From positions 127,578,974-127,642,973 of the forward strand of contig JAVGWX010000003.1 of NCBI GenBank assembly GCA_036924085.1: 64,000 nt of DNA, written 5' to 3'. The translations under genes were made by a program, and so were the position numbers. How positions within the stretch are numbered: the stretch's first letter is position 1; the number at the start of each line of letters is the position of its first letter. Shown here piece after piece: positions 20,820 to 33,118 of this stretch. The stretch is from Ariolimax columbianus (taxonomy: Eukaryota > Mollusca > Gastropoda > Stylommatophora > Arionidae). The notes beneath the pieces are model-generated. The model saw nothing but the letters and a program-made list of their open reading frames with translations. It made no database searches and was not told where the DNA came from.

Positions 20820-21225
20820 ATATGCGCCTGACCTGGTCTCGGAAAATTTGTCGTTAACTCATGTCCTTCTTTAAACATCGTTGTCCAGTTTTTCACTGTT
20901 AGTCTTCGACACAATTTTGTCACTTTACACTGTCTGCATTATGCGATGAATGTCAACTGATAGACATCCTTCAGCTGTTACAAACCGAATCACCGTTCAT
21001 CGATCAACTCTGGACGGATTCCGTATCACACCCGCCATGTTTTCAACAGTTTGCAAAGGAAACTATGAGTCCTAGGATAATGACATTTTGCAAACTTCAC
21101 GGCTGGTATGTACTGTTTACACCAGAAGTGACGTCATCATGCGCATCGTATGTATGTTCATTTGTTGCAGTTTGGTCCGGTTTCATTTGAACACGCCTCG
21201 TGTGTGTGTGTTTGTGTGTGTGTGT

Positions 21226-21282
<57 letters not shown>

Positions 21283-22040
21283 TCACGCTAACGTACTGTG
21301 ATCTATAGACACATTTATTGTTGTGCATAGACACGATAATTATTTATAAGGATGCGAAACGAGACTGAGGTGGAAATGACCTGGACGAGGCTGCCGCCAC
21401 AAGGCCGAGCTCGAAACGAGGCTTCAACTTTCTCGTGAACCGCCCAGCTATGCGACCGCGTCTTCCCTGATACCGACCACGTCAGCTGTGATTCAACAGC
21501 CAACACAGACCAGGTATACATCAGATGCAGTCGACTGTCCAATTAAAACAAAGCATTGCGACTCAATGTTCTAGAAGAAAAAGCGCATTGCGACGGACTG
21601 ACTTCTGTACGGTCGAAAAAAAAAAGCGCAGTGCGAACCGTGCTGGGGCGGTCAGGAGCAACTGAATCTACCACGCCCGTTAGTTATTGAGACTAGCAAA
21701 GCCGGACACATTATTTTGTCCGTTGCCCGGATACGTTGTCCGGATACGGATCTAGGTGGAAGTAGTAAATGTCTATTCATCAAATGGTCACTGTGAGCTG
21801 TTGACTGTCTGGATGGTAAGATTTGTTGACACGACAGAGAATCATTTAACGGTCTCTCCTCGACGCCCGAGTGTTGATGGATTAAATGCAGTAGAACCAC
21901 TGCTTCCTTTCTATGTATAACAAGTCAACTGAAAATGTAAGGTTGTGCATGGGGATGGCAGCCTCGCCATGTAAACCGTTGTTAATGAAAGTGTTTTTTG
22001 AAAAAAATATGTTTCTAAATTCAATAAAAGCTGATTTGAG
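20820..22040. other. No gene recognised; (GT)n(AT)n microsatellite
   Basis: A composite (GT)n then (AT)n microsatellite lies at about 21200-21276. The remainder shows no coding motif. The two phrases aaaaagcgcattgcga and aaaaaagcgcagtgcga at about 21578 and 21622 are a short imperfect duplication. Confidence 0.5.
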
Positions 22041-22041
22041 T

Positions 22042-22438
22042 GAACCAAATGCAGTATTGATCATCTACTCGACATCTGTCGTGACACGATCAATGACGTG
22101 AACCAAATGCAGTATTGACCATCTACTCGACATCTGTCGTGACACGATCAATGACGTGAACCAAATGCAGTATTGAAAATCTACTCGACATCTGGCGTGA
22201 CACGATCAATGACGTGAACCAAATGCAGTATTGAACATCTACTCGACATCTGTCGTGACACGGTCAATGACGTGAACCAAATGCAGTATTGAACATCTAC
22301 TCGACATCTGGCGTGACACGATCAATGACGTGAGCCAAATGCAGTATTGACCATCTACGCGACATCTGTCGTGACACGATCAATGACGTGAACCAAATGC
22401 ACTATTGACCATCTACTCGACATCTAACGTGACAAGAG
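22042..22438. repeat. 58-bp minisatellite
   Basis: Seven copies of a 58-bp unit containing GAACCAAATGCAGTATTGA and GTGACACGATCAATGACGT, at 22042, 22100, 22158, 22216, 22274, 22332 and 22390. The period is constant and variation is limited to substitutions. Confidence 0.95.
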
Positions 22439-22439
22439 A

Positions 22440-23120
22440 AATGATGACCATGATGATGATGAACAACTTTAATTACTTTAAAATTCACTCAATTATAAAG
22501 CTGTTGAAATTACCTGATTTCTACTTATTACTTCCTTCATCCTTATACAGAAGAAAATTGTGATCAAAGAAAAAAAAAGCCAATCGAAAGCAAACAGCAA
22601 ACATTTAAAAATAAGAAACATATTCCTACAATTCAAAGACAAAACGCGTAAAACTAATTAGGTCACGCGCATTACCAGCCAACAACGGCTCAGAGAATTG
22701 ATTACCAATAGACGGGTCATTGCAAATAACAAATCGCGGAGTATGAGAAGGACGTTCTTGTCACGTGACTTTTTGTCTCGAAATTGTGAATGCTAATGGA
22801 TTTATGGAATGTATGAATGAAGGCGTAAACAGTTATTTTCAAAATGGCTTATACAACATTCTTTATTCTTGTCGACTCTAATCTTGTGTTTTTTGGTGAC
22901 TGTTATTAGATGAAACAGGAGGGCCTAGAGACAGTGGTGTCGTGTTCTCATCTTTGTAGTGCAATGGAAGTCTTGTTAGCAAGTTCACAACTACTGCGAT
23001 CTCAGTGGGGATTATCACCTGGTTGACCAGGATGCTGTAACACAACCTGTTTCTAGTAGCACGTTTGGGACGTGACCTGGGCTCTTGGTAAGTATGAATA
23101 ACCTCACCCAGTATGTCAAA
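22440..23120. other. No gene recognised
   Basis: Follows the 58-bp array with a short GATGATGATG run. No tandem structure, RNA gene or coding motif is identifiable; the minus-strand frame 22878-23123 is unrecognised. Confidence 0.4.
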
Positions 23121-23124
23121 CATG

Positions 23125-23475
23125 ACAATGACGATAGGTGGGTGACCTCGGTCAGTATGTTGACCCTAACCTTAGGTGGGGTATTGGTCAGTATATTGAC
23201 CCTGACCTTAAGTGGGTGACATCGGTCAGTATGTTGAACTTGACCTCAGGTGGGGTATTGGTCAGTATGTAGACTCTGACCTCAGGTGGGGTATTGGTCA
23301 GTATGTTGACCCTGACCTCAGGTGGGGTATTGGTCAGTATGTTGACTGTGACCTCAGGTGAGGTATTGGTCAGTATGTTGAACCTAACCTCAGGGGATGG
23401 TCTTGTCCAGCATGTTGACCCTGACCTCAGGTGGTGGTCTTCGTCAGTGTATACATCCTGTCGTCAGATAGTGGT
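23125..23475. repeat. 36-bp minisatellite
   Basis: About nine or ten copies of a 36-bp unit containing GGTGGGGTATTGGTCAGTAT and GTTGACCCTGACCTCA. The period is a multiple of three, so the plus frame 23294-23677 reads through it (VSMLTLTSGGVL-type 12-residue repeats). Edge units are most diverged. Confidence 0.9.
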
Positions 23476-23689
23476 GACGGAGGGGTGGGGGCCGGTCTTG
23501 GTCAGTCTACTGAGGGAGGGAATACAGGACGTTTTCATCACAGTCGATGAGTTAGATTATATTTTTCAGCCTAGAAATATAAAAAGTATGTCGTTATTGG
23601 GCCACTGCGCCCACCTCCGAACTATTTGTAATGAGATAGTATTAAATAACAAGAATATATATATTTTAGGTAAATAACTCAAGACGAAC

Positions 23690-24020
23690 AATTAGAGATA
23701 GATTTGGCGTACACTCGAGAAGACGAATTAGAGATATGTTGGATGGCCACTCAAGGCAATATGTTAGAAATAGATTGAACATTCAATAAGACGAATTAGA
23801 GATAGATTTTCACTCAAGGAGTTGAATTAGAGATAAATTGGACGTACACTCAAGGCAACATGTTAGAAATAAATTGGACATACACTCAAAGGAGACGAAT
23901 TAGAGATAGATTAGACTTACACTCAAGGCAATATGTTAGAAATAAATTGGACATACACTAAAAGGAGACGAATTAGAGATAAATTTGATTTACATTCAAG
24001 GAGACGAATTTGGGATAAAC
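23690..24020. repeat. Degenerate ~35-70-bp tandem array
   Basis: Imperfect repeats of gacgaattagagatagattg alternating with caatatgttagaaataaatt and tacactcaagg. They form a dimer-like pattern with variable length, an older and less homogenised array than its neighbours. Confidence 0.75.
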
Positions 24021-24269
24021 TAATTTAAGGAGAAACATAGCAATTTACTCTGATATGTGGTGGCTTTGATTTTACAGGAAAGAAGAAATAAAATAATTGG
24101 AAGGCTAAAAAAAAGATATGACAAAGGCCAGAAGAAGAGGAAGCAGTTAAGTCTCGTGGGAGGAGAAAAGGGCGCTCAAAGTAAGAACAATTGGAGAGTG
24201 CCTGTTATGGAGTTACGCTTCTACGGAATCTAAAGCACATAAGAGAAACTGTCCCCGAGTTGCACATAT

Positions 24270-24432
24270 GGCTTATCTTGGATTCATTCGTTCTCAATCT
24301 CCCGCCACCAAACCCTAAAAGGGCTTAAGTAGTAGAATCTACATCTACAGAGAACGGAATGTGTTGTGTCGTAGTTTACAGTTTGACTGCGGTATTTGCA
24401 CCTTTCGGCCCCACACATACGATTTCAGAAAG
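24270..24432 (-). mobile_element. SINE-like element S1, 5'-truncated, with target-site duplication
   Basis: A 163-bp minus-orientation copy of the family at 8324-8687 and 57204-57563. It contains the CATTCGTTCTCAATCTCCC 3'-end landmark and TTTGCACCTTTCGG. Perfect 13-bp direct repeats GAGTTGCACATAT flank it at 24257-24269 and 24433-24445, proving a retrotransposition event in which the 5' half was not copied. The 3' tail here is not a GAA run but a short GGATTC-like stretch. Confidence 0.85.
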
Positions 24433-24445
24433 GAGTTGCACATAT

Positions 24446-24879
24446 AACTATCGTTAACATCATCATATGTCTACATAGATTTGCCTACTGACGCTTACGC
24501 TTACTTTCTTCCATTTACTAATGTTCGTTGATATTTATGACCTTTAAGTACTCTCTGTTATTGTTGCGATCTGATCATTCCCCCCTTCCCCCCCCCCCCC
24601 TTATTCCACATTTTATTCCGCTTTTTAATATTTTTTTTCCTGTGCTCGCTAAGCATTACACCCTTCATCTGATGTTGTTCTTCTTCATGTTCTTCTTCTC
24701 TTCTTCGTCCTTATCCTCGTGATTCTTCTTCTTCTTTTTCAATTGTTCATTCGCATTTCACTTATGTTGATTTAGCCTTTTTCTTAATTTCTGACTTCCT
24801 GTCATCCTCCGTCTTCTCTTTCTCATTCTTTCTCTTTCTCATTCTTTCTCTTTCTTCTTTATCTTGTTCTTGTTCTTGT
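24446..24879. other. Pyrimidine-rich spacer
   Basis: Strongly T/C-rich plus strand with a C tract near 24580-24600 and repeated TTTCTCATTCTTTCTC motifs at 24820-24860. No gene seen. Confidence 0.5.
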
Positions 24880-25075
24880 TATTCTTCTTCTTCTTCTTCT
24901 TCTTCTTCTTCTTCTTCTTCTTCTTTTTCTTCTTCTTCTTCTTCTTCTTCTTCTTCTTCTTCTTCTTCTTCTTCTTTTTCTTCTTCTTCTTTTTCTTCTT
25001 CTTCTTCTTCTTCTTCTTCTTCTTCTCCTTCTTCTCCTACCTTCTTCTTCTTCTTTGTCTTTTCCTCATACTTCT
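24880..25075. repeat. Long (CTT)n tract
   Basis: Nearly pure CTT/TTC triplets for about 170 bp at 24880-25050, with CTTTTT and CTCCTT interruptions. Frames through it give poly-Phe (plus) or Glu/Lys-rich (minus) peptides and are artefacts. The complement is (GAA)n, the tail type of the LINE B and SINE S1 families in this window. Mirror-symmetric homopurine tracts of this kind can form triplex DNA. Confidence 0.95.
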
Positions 25076-25905
25076 TTTTCTTCATTTACCTTTTCTCCTT
25101 TCTTTTCGATATTTACTCCTCCCTATCCTACAGCTTTTACTGTTCCTCTTCCGTACTCTCCCACTTCTTCATATTCTTCTTCTTTTTGTCTTCCTCTTTT
25201 ATACTCAGACAGCAACTAAACTCTCAGCAGACACTGTGAATGTTTAGGTGAGCATCCTTGAGTTGGACAGCCTTTAACCCTAGTGAAGTAAATTTTCGAA
25301 GCGTTCAGACGGTGTGTTCAGACAGTTATGTGTTTTTATGTGCTTAATTGTTTTTCCTCTAATCTTTCTTGTTATCTTGTGATACCCTCTTTGTTATTTT
25401 TCACTGCATTTGGTTGTTGTTCATTTAAATATAACGTTAGTGGGAGGACACATATTTCTGTCAGTTAAATTTTTGATTTTTTTAAAGCCTATTTATTGTG
25501 CAAAGTTCGCATCCTTTTAACAATATTGTTTTTCTACATAAGATAAGCAGACGCTTCTTTTAAGACAGCTGAAATGGGCAAACATGCAGAGGAGCAGCAG
25601 TGAGTGTATTAACATGCGACAGGCGCGTTCCAGGGAGTGTATTTTGAGAAGAGAAATGTAAACATCTCGTGCCAGCAGACACAATTTACGGATATGGGGA
25701 ATAGATGAGAAGGAGTAAGAGATAAACAGCTCGTTTGTGTGTTTGGATGTGTATGTGTGTTTGTACGTGTGCGCCCCCCCCCTCCCAGGATGCCATCACA
25801 GTGTCGAGGTGGGGGTGGGGGTGGGAGGGAACTTGTGTGCCTCAGTGAACCAGTGAGCTATGTCGGTGAAACCTATGTTCCTGGCAGGGCCACCCATGCC
25901 CGACA
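25076..25905. other. No gene recognised
   Basis: AT-rich to mixed sequence; GTGT-rich and C/G-tract region at 25735-25830 (gcgccccccccctcccagg and gaggtgggggtgggggtggg). No coding motif. Confidence 0.4.
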
Positions 25906-25907
25906 GG

Positions 25908-26015
25908 TCACTAGAGGGGGGTCGGATATGTCACTAGAGAGGGGTCGGACAGGTCACTGAAGAGGGGTCGGACAGGTCACTGAAGAGGGGTCGGACAGGT
26001 CACTGGAGAGGGACC
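25908..26015. repeat. 23-bp minisatellite
   Basis: Four to five copies of a 23-bp unit with GGGGTCGGACAGGTCACT, at 25941, 25964 and 25987 plus diverged edge units. It lies just upstream of the longest LINE copy. Confidence 0.88.
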
Positions 26016-26149
26016 AGACTAAGAATGGTAGCAGTCGGGTGGTGTTCAAAAATCCATGAAGACAGAACACCTTAAGAGAGGAAACTAGAGCGGATAGAGC
26101 TCGCAGCCCAGGAGTCCAGGACAATCAAGGACTATATCGAGGCCAGGAC

Positions 26150-29100
26150 AATCAAGGACTATCATCTAGCGAGCCCAAATAAGGAAAAGCCCAAAGTCAT
26201 AAGAGGATATGAAACCCATAGACTGGATATAGATGGGCATAAGTTGGTGCCCGTATCCTCTCCAAAATGTCAATCCCACCAAAAATGATCTCAGTGGAAA
26301 CAAACGGAGAAATCGAACTAATAGGGGTGGACAAAACCTTACCGAATCAGACAGTAAGAATTTATAATACATACTGCCCGCCAACCAAACAATCTGGCCC
26401 TAGAAGCCATGAATGTTATGGACCGGGCAACCATAGTGGTAGGAGACTTTAACAGCCAGTCTGAGAGGTGGGGTTACGTACAAACCAACGCAAGGGGACA
26501 TGAGCTAGATAAATGGAAGGTTGACAACCTCTATCTGAGCAACCTCTCAGATGACCCTCCCACATTCTGTTAAACGCGATGGACCTCAACATCATCCCCT
26601 GACCGTGCATTTACCACCTGCGACCTAAGCCAAAACTTCACAAGAACAATACTCGCACCTCTTGCCGAAAGCGACCATAGACCCATCAAACTTACAATAA
26701 ACCTGGGAAACATTCCATCATACCACAAGCCATTGCCCAGGTGGAACTATAAGAGAGTAAACTGGCAGAAGTTTGCCACAAGTACAAATCTTTACTGCCA
26801 GTCCATCAACACTCACCACAAGAAAGTAGGCAAGATGCTGGAAATATTCAACCAGTGTTTTCTAAAGGCAGCAACGGGGAACATCCCAAGAAACGCCAGA
26901 AGAAATTACAAACAGTATAGGTCTCCTAAAGTGCAACAGATGGAACTTCAACAAAAAGAGGTAAGAGAAAGAGCGGAAATTGGCCAAAATAAAGAAAGCA
27001 ACATTGCACCTAAGACAGCTGCTGCAAGATATAGATAAAATGTCAACCAAGCAAGCAGGAAAAGCTGGCACGAGCATACAGAAACCCTCAACTTTGATAG
27101 AGAGAGCAAGAAACTCTGGAAGCTAACAAAGGCCTCGAGTGACAAAAACAGTTACAAGCCAACAATTGCGATTGAAAAGGAAGAAAATGTACTAAATGGG
27201 GAAAAACAGCAGCGGATGTTCTAATCCAAAATTATGCAAAATCAAGTAGAAACAAAATCCAAGCAGACATAAAAAGGTATATTATGAAATAAATAAACTA
27301 CATGGAACACTCAATGCGAGTACCTTAGGAACATCTGATAGTAAATATCATCAAGACAAAATTGGAGTCAGCCAGTCAACTCAAGAAGAGAAAAGCCCCA
27401 AGAAAGGATGGCATAACTAATGAAATGCTAACATGGGAGAAGTAGCAAAGAACAAACTGCTACGCATCTTTAACACAAGCTGGAAACAAGGAACTGTCCC
27501 CACGGTGTGGAAGGAGGCAAGGACTTTCCCCATCCTTAAACATGGAAAAGACAACATGAAGCCATGCAGTTACAGACCTATTTGTCTACTCAGCTGTGTG
27601 GAGAAACTAATAGAACGAATAGTTAATACTAGAATAACCTGGCAAATGGAATCAAAGAATTTACTTATTTCCCAGCAAGCAGGTTATCGTAAAAACAGAT
27701 CGATCGCAGATCAGGGGACATATATCTCGCGAGATAGATAATGCATTTCAAGAAAAAAACAATAAACACTGGCAGTCTGGATATACCTAGACAAAACCTT
27801 TGATAAAATATGGAAGAGTGGGTTAAGACTCAAACTACTGCAAATGGGTGTAACCAATAACATGAACAAGTGGATCATGATTACCTAGATAACAGCACAG
27901 CAAGTGTGCAACTCCAAGGACACCTCAGCAAAAAGATGAAAATGGAACAAGGAGTTCCACAAGGTGGAATACTCTCACCCATGCTGTTCCTCATATATAT
28001 CAATGATATAATCACATAAATCCCTAAAAGAGTACACAGTGCACTATATGTAGATGACCTGGCACTATGGACATCCGAAGAGTCTACATCTGTAGCTAGA
28101 AAACAAATGCAGGAGGCCCTAAATAAAATAGAGACATGGACACAAAAATGCCAAATCGCTATAAACGAAACCAAAACCAAGTATACAATCTTCTCTCTAT
28201 TCCCCAAAGTCCCAAGAAGTGATCATGAAAGTAAATGGCCAAACCCTCCCACTTGACATGTCCAACTTATCTGGGAATACCATTGGACCCAAGGTTGACA
28301 TAAAAAAAAACCAGATAAAAAAAAGCCACCAAAATAGCTAAGAACAGAATGGCCCTAATGAGAAGGATATCAGGCTCAACACGGGGAGCTGACACGGGCA
28401 CCCTAAAGAAACTGTACACAGGTTATGTGAGACCAGTGATAGAATACGGGATAGCAGCATGGTCCACAGCAACAAAGAATAACTCGATAAATAAATACAA
28501 CCCAAAATCAAGGTATACGTATCATCACTGGAGCTATGAGAACAACACCAATAAATGCAATGGAGACCATCACACGAATCGAAAGTATGCATACGCGCAG
28601 AGACCAAAAAACACTCCAAAATGGGGAGAAGTTCAAACGAATGCCTGCTCACCAAATATATGACAGGATAAATCGCACATAAAGAGGGAGATTAAAGAGA
28701 AACCACTTCATTTCAAAAACAAAAGAACTTGCAATAACAGACCAAATAATAAGCCATACAGTGGTTAGTGATCTAAAACAAACATCCCAAATCCCACCAT
28801 GGACAAAAACCGCCCCCTGAGATGGTAGACACCATAGAGGGAATACGGAAAAAGGAAACAGGCAGATTTAGAAAGGAAATTTATCACAGAAGAATATCTT
28901 AGGAGAGTATACCCATCAGACACATGGATACACGTATATACAGATGGCTCATCTAACAAAACCACATCCAATGGAGGTGGAGGGTCTATTACTGACTAAG
29001 GGATGAAGACGAACAAACTCGAGTATTAACAACGGGAACATACTTCAATAACATCTGTGCAGAAGCAGAGGTCACGAAGGCCGCAGCTGAGCTTGTAATC

Positions 29101-29752
29101 CAAGATAAAGATACCAACCAAGAAAACATAGTATTCCTGACTGATGCAGCGTCAGTATTAGCAGCGCTAAAACAACACGAAGATGAAGATCTCGAGTAAT
29201 GTATGTTATCTCTGACACGGCTCGCAGCAGAACACACAAGGCTGGTCGTACAGTGGATCCCATCCCACTGCAATATTGCAGACAATGAAGCCGCAGACAA
29301 ACTAGCAAAGAGTGAAGGAGGATCCACACAAACAGACATGAGTATCACATATAATGAGGCCAAGATCATAATTAAAGCCAATTTAATGGTAAAATGGGCT
29401 GATCAACACCCCAACGTACGAAAAAAAAACAGCTACTTTAACTTAACTAGAGGAGAGCAAGTCATCATTTTCAGACTGAGAACTGGGCATAACAGACTCA
29501 AGGATAATCTTTACAACAAAATGAGGATTGGGACAGATGACAGGTGGCCACGTGGGGAGCATATAATGACCGTGGAACACATCCTGCAAAGCTGCACGCT
29601 CACGTAGGAAAAGAGAGAACAATACTGGCCTCGCGAGACAGACATGACACAAAAGCTGTATGGAGATAAAACAACCTTACAAACAACGGTGTCCCTTGTC
29701 AGAGAAACTGGCTCCATGATCTGAGGATGAGCGAAGAAGAAGAAGAAGAGGA
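26150..29752 (+). pseudogene. LINE family B copy 1: endonuclease-RT-RNase H polyprotein
   Basis: Longest LINE here, about 3.6 kb, broken by stops and frameshifts. Endonuclease (26190-26700): GYETHRLDIDG, VRIYNTYCPP, IVVGDFNSQSERWGY and the SDH motif PLAESDHRPIKL. Linker: LPRWNYKRVNWQKF (26735). RT (27430-28300): CSYRPICLLSCVEKLIERIV, the fingers motif QQAGYRKNRSIADQ, palm motif B EQGVPQGGILSPMLFLIYI (27945-28010) and catalytic motif C LYVDDLALWTSEES (28045-28085). Then YTGYVRPVIEYGIAAW (28416). RNase H (28930-29340): VYTDGSSNKT, FLTDAASVLAALKQ and VQWIPSHCNIADNEAADKLA, carrying the expected acidic and His residues. A Cys/His-type tail follows (RTGHNRLKDNLYNKM ... VEHILQSC). The 3' end has a short (GAA)n tail at 29731-29750. 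RNase H places it with I/Jockey/Ingi-type LINEs; no ORF1 is visible, so it may be 5'-truncated. Confidence 0.92.
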
Positions 29753-30585
29753 AGTACTTGTGCGTGAGAGAGTAGGTGTGTGAGATGTAGTTTGCTGGTG
29801 TGAAAATGAGCAAGACTGGCATTTATGGGTGGAGTTTTCTCACTCTATCAGGGTCTTTATATTCAAGGTTGGAACGTGTCAGAATTGAAGAAATGTGTAT
29901 AGTTTCGGACACCACTAAGGACATCCTTATTGTAAAGACCTATTTGGTCCAAACATAGACTGGGACAGGCAAAATTCTGTACGCGAATAACAGCCGACCA
30001 GAGATAATGTCTGCACATAAATACTGCGACATAAACTAACAGAGAATAGAGAAAATTGTGTCAGTAATGAATTAGTCACAGGAGACTGATACATGTAACA
30101 ACATTTGTGATTTGACACAAAACACTGGAATGAATCTACTCTGATGAGACACAATAGGACGCCCTTAACAGATCCACATGGATCTGGGCCGGTACAAGAA
30201 CGGTTTGTGCTTGAGGAAGGCAGACCGTGAAAGGAATGAACTGATATTGTTGAGGATGCTTGGAAATAAGGAGGTTTTAAACGGGTGTATTTGTGAAGGC
30301 TGCGTGGTGAGATATAAGAATGTTGTTTCACTTCTACTGGAATGAGTCAAGGAAATTACATCGGAGTTGGTACTGTAAAAACATCCGGTTTATGAATGGG
30401 ATTGAGGCTGTTATGATGGCTGGTCCGAGACATCTTTAGTTATGGCAGTGTTCGTGTCAGACTCTCAGTCTTTGCTTCCGATTGTAATATATGGTTATCT
30501 GCAGCCTGGGTGGAGAGGTTAGATAAGAGTGTTGAAAGGTTCAGAGTACGTTTGGAAACAATGGCTTTGTTATTCTGCTGTCACT
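29753..30585. other. No gene recognised
   Basis: Spacer after LINE B. Neither strand shows a family motif; the 134-codon minus frame at 29927-30331 is not recognisable. Confidence 0.4.
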
Positions 30586-30589
30586 GTGG

Positions 30590-31822
30590 GGATAAACTGT
30601 CCTGGTGTGGTCGCTGTGTGGGTAAACTGTCTAGGTGTGGTAAGTGTGTGGGTAAACTGTCTTGGTGTTGTAAGTGTGTGGGTAAACTGTTTAGGTGTGG
30701 TCGCTATGTGGGTAAACTGTCTAGGCGTGAGACGTGTGTGGGTAAACTGTCTAGGTGTGGTCGCTTTGTGAGCAAACTGCCAAGTTGTGGTAAGTGTATG
30801 GGTAAACTGTCTAGGTGTGGTCGCTATGTGGGTAAACTGTCTAGGTGTGGCAAGTGTGTGTGTAAACTGTCTAGGTGTGGTCGCTTTGTGGGCAAGCTGT
30901 CTAGGTATGGCAAGTGTGTGGGTAAACTGTCTAGGTGTGGTCGCTATTTGGGTAAACTGTCTTGGTGTGGTAAGTGTGTGGGTAAACTGTCTTGGTGTGT
31001 TAAGTGTAAGTAAAGTGTCTTGGTGGGGTAAGTGTGTGGGTAAACTGTCTTGGTGTGGTAAGTGTGTAATTAAAGTGTCTTGGTGTGGAAAGTGTGTGGG
31101 TAAACTGTCTTGGTGTGGTAAATGTGTGGGTAAACTGTCTTAATTGGGTAAATGTGTGGGTAAACTATCTTGGTGTGGTCTCTATGTGGGTAAACTGTCT
31201 TGGTGTGGTCTCTGTGTTGGTAAACTGTCTTGGTGTTGTCTCTATGTGTGTCAACTGTCTTGGTGGGGTAAGTGTGGGGTAAACTGTCTTATTGTCGTAA
31301 GTATGTTGGTAAAGTGTCTTGGTGTGGTCTCTATGTGGGTAAACTGTCTTGGTGTAGTAAGGGTGTGGGGAAACTGTCTTGGTGTGGTAAGGCTGTTGGG
31401 AAACTGTCTTGGTGTGGTCAGTTTAGGTAAACTGTCTTGGCGTGGCCGTTATGTAGGTAAACTGTCTAGATGTGGTCTCTGTGTGTGTAAACTCTCTTGG
31501 TGTGGTCTCTGTGTAGGTATACTATCTTGGTGTGGTCTGTGTGGGTATACTGTCTTGGTGTGGTAAGCGTGTGGGTAAACTGTCTTGGTGTGGTCAGTGT
31601 GTAGCTAAACTGTCATGGTCTGGTTACTGTGTGGGTAACTTATCTTAGTCTGGTTACTGTGTGGATAAACTGTCGTGGCCTGGTTACTGTGTGGGTAAAC
31701 AGTTTTGGCCTGTGTACTGTGTTGGTAAGCTGTCTTGGTCTGGTTGCTGTCTGGGTAAACTGTCTTGATGGGGGCGCTGTATGAGTAAGCTGTCTTGGTG
31801 TGGTCACTGTGTGGGTATTAGA
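30590..31822. repeat. 30-bp minisatellite, ~41 copies
   Basis: Unit contains GGTAAACTGTCTAGGTGTGG plus TAAGTGTGTG. In the first third, units ending TAAGTGTGTG alternate with TCGCTATGTG, giving a 60-bp dimer; later units use CTTGGTGTGG. The 10-codon period keeps plus frames open over 30510-31013, 30787-31143 and 31144-31566 (CGKCVGKLSR-type repeats). There is no start context or other domain to suggest a real Cys-rich protein. Divergence rises toward the 3' edge. Confidence 0.95.
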
Positions 31823-31844
31823 TATGAATAATTTAAAGGTAAAA

Positions 31845-32010
31845 GTAGTCCCCGGGCAGACATTGCTGTCTGCGATGAAGTGTTAAAGACTTTATTGTAC
31901 GAGATCACAGCTTGTTTAGGAGGTGAGATGGGCAGCTTACATTTTTGCCGTCTTCTCTTTCCACGTGAAGACCATGGGCTCATTTGCAGTCGGTCAACTG
32001 TAGTGTACCA
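31845..32010 (-). mobile_element. SINE fragment, family S3
   Basis: Landmarks GGGCAGACATTGCTGTCTGC, GATGAAGTGTTA, TTTATTGTAC and CCATGGGCTCATTTGCAGTC line up in order with the element at 63420-63625. Orientation is inferred from that copy, whose tRNA-like head is on the minus strand. Confidence 0.55.
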
Positions 32011-32976
32011 GTAACAGTATATGCAATCCGCACCGTTTTCAGAGGAGCGAGTGGTCGCACTACAAAATCAGGCACTGAATAAGGCATTGTGGGTAGTGGG
32101 AGGGGTAGGTAGTCTTAGTCGACCTGTAGTTCTACGGGGGAGGATGTCCCTGTGCAGGTACCAGCTCTGATCTGAGATGGATGTAGTCATAGGAAGATGC
32201 CATGCATAGCGGGCTAGGCTCCAGCAGCTTATTACATTGGGACAAGTGACGTGGATGGAGGTTAACCGATGTGTGAGTTCATCTTAATAGACTCAAAATT
32301 TGAGCAAAGTAGACCCGCAGCATGTTAGGCGTCATCTATGATGCTCCTAACAATCAATTTAACCAATGGCCGGTGCTTTGCCATATTACAAAGTTAGTCG
32401 TCTCTTACGACATGCTCTCTGTGGGACAGTGGTGCTATTCTTGTACTTCTCATTCACAAGGGTACTTAATATTCATTCGTGAACTTAATTGCAATCAATG
32501 ATCAATTGGTTGTAGATTATGACAAGAAGGTATTGGAAATCAACGTTATGTTGAGGAATGAAGAGTGGAAAGAGAAATGAATCGGAATGTTTATATCCAG
32601 CGGGCACAGAACATTGTTTTTACGACATGAGTAATGTAATACAGAAATTGTATATTAAAACGTAAATATGCTGATAGAAACTGGACAAATTGAAGAAGCA
32701 CACAGGAAAGCCACTAACTAGTCTATATGATCAAGCGCAAGATTGGAGAGCTAACAATCCAACATCAATTTCGGTAAACGTTTCAAAGTGCGAAACATAC
32801 AGCAGAGCCAAATACATCTTAATACAATGTAGCGAACAATGAGCCAAACAGGCTTACGGTTACATACTTAACGCCATCTGATGAAAGCGGCTGAGCAGCT
32901 ATAGGTCATCTTGGCGTTGAGTGATGAGATTTAGTTCAATAATACATAGCATGTGTGCAAGTGACATAAAGAGAGT

Positions 32977-32980
<4 letters not shown>
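32011..32980. other. No gene; possible dispersed-repeat tail
   Basis: The phrase AGTCGTCTCTTACGACATGC at 32396-32415, followed by a G/T-rich segment, resembles a common dispersed repeat terminus I recall from molluscan genomes; I cannot confirm this. Nothing else is recognised. Confidence 0.3.
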
Positions 32981-32981
<1 letters not shown>

Positions 32982-33019
<38 letters not shown>

Positions 33020-33072
33020 TATTGGGTTTAATAATATATATCGTGTGTGTATGTGAGTGAGTGAGTGAGTGA

Positions 33073-33116
<44 letters not shown>

Positions 33117-33118
33117 AA
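32982..33118. repeat. (GA)n and (GAGT)n microsatellites
   Basis: GA runs at about 32982-33015 and 33078-33110, separated by GTGTGTATGTGAGTGAGTGA sequence. Confidence 0.95.

Noticed and set aside
24864..25247. Open frame encoding poly-phenylalanine, and the minus-strand Glu/Lys-rich frame
   Set aside because: Both are translations of a pure CTT/GAA microsatellite.
29927..30331. 134-codon minus-strand open frame as a gene
   Set aside because: No recognisable motif; its length is within what chance allows in a 64-kb window with six frames.
30510..31566. Cys-rich repeat protein (CGKCVGKLSR)
   Set aside because: Several frames are open at once across the 30-bp array, and no signal peptide, start context or flanking exon supports it.
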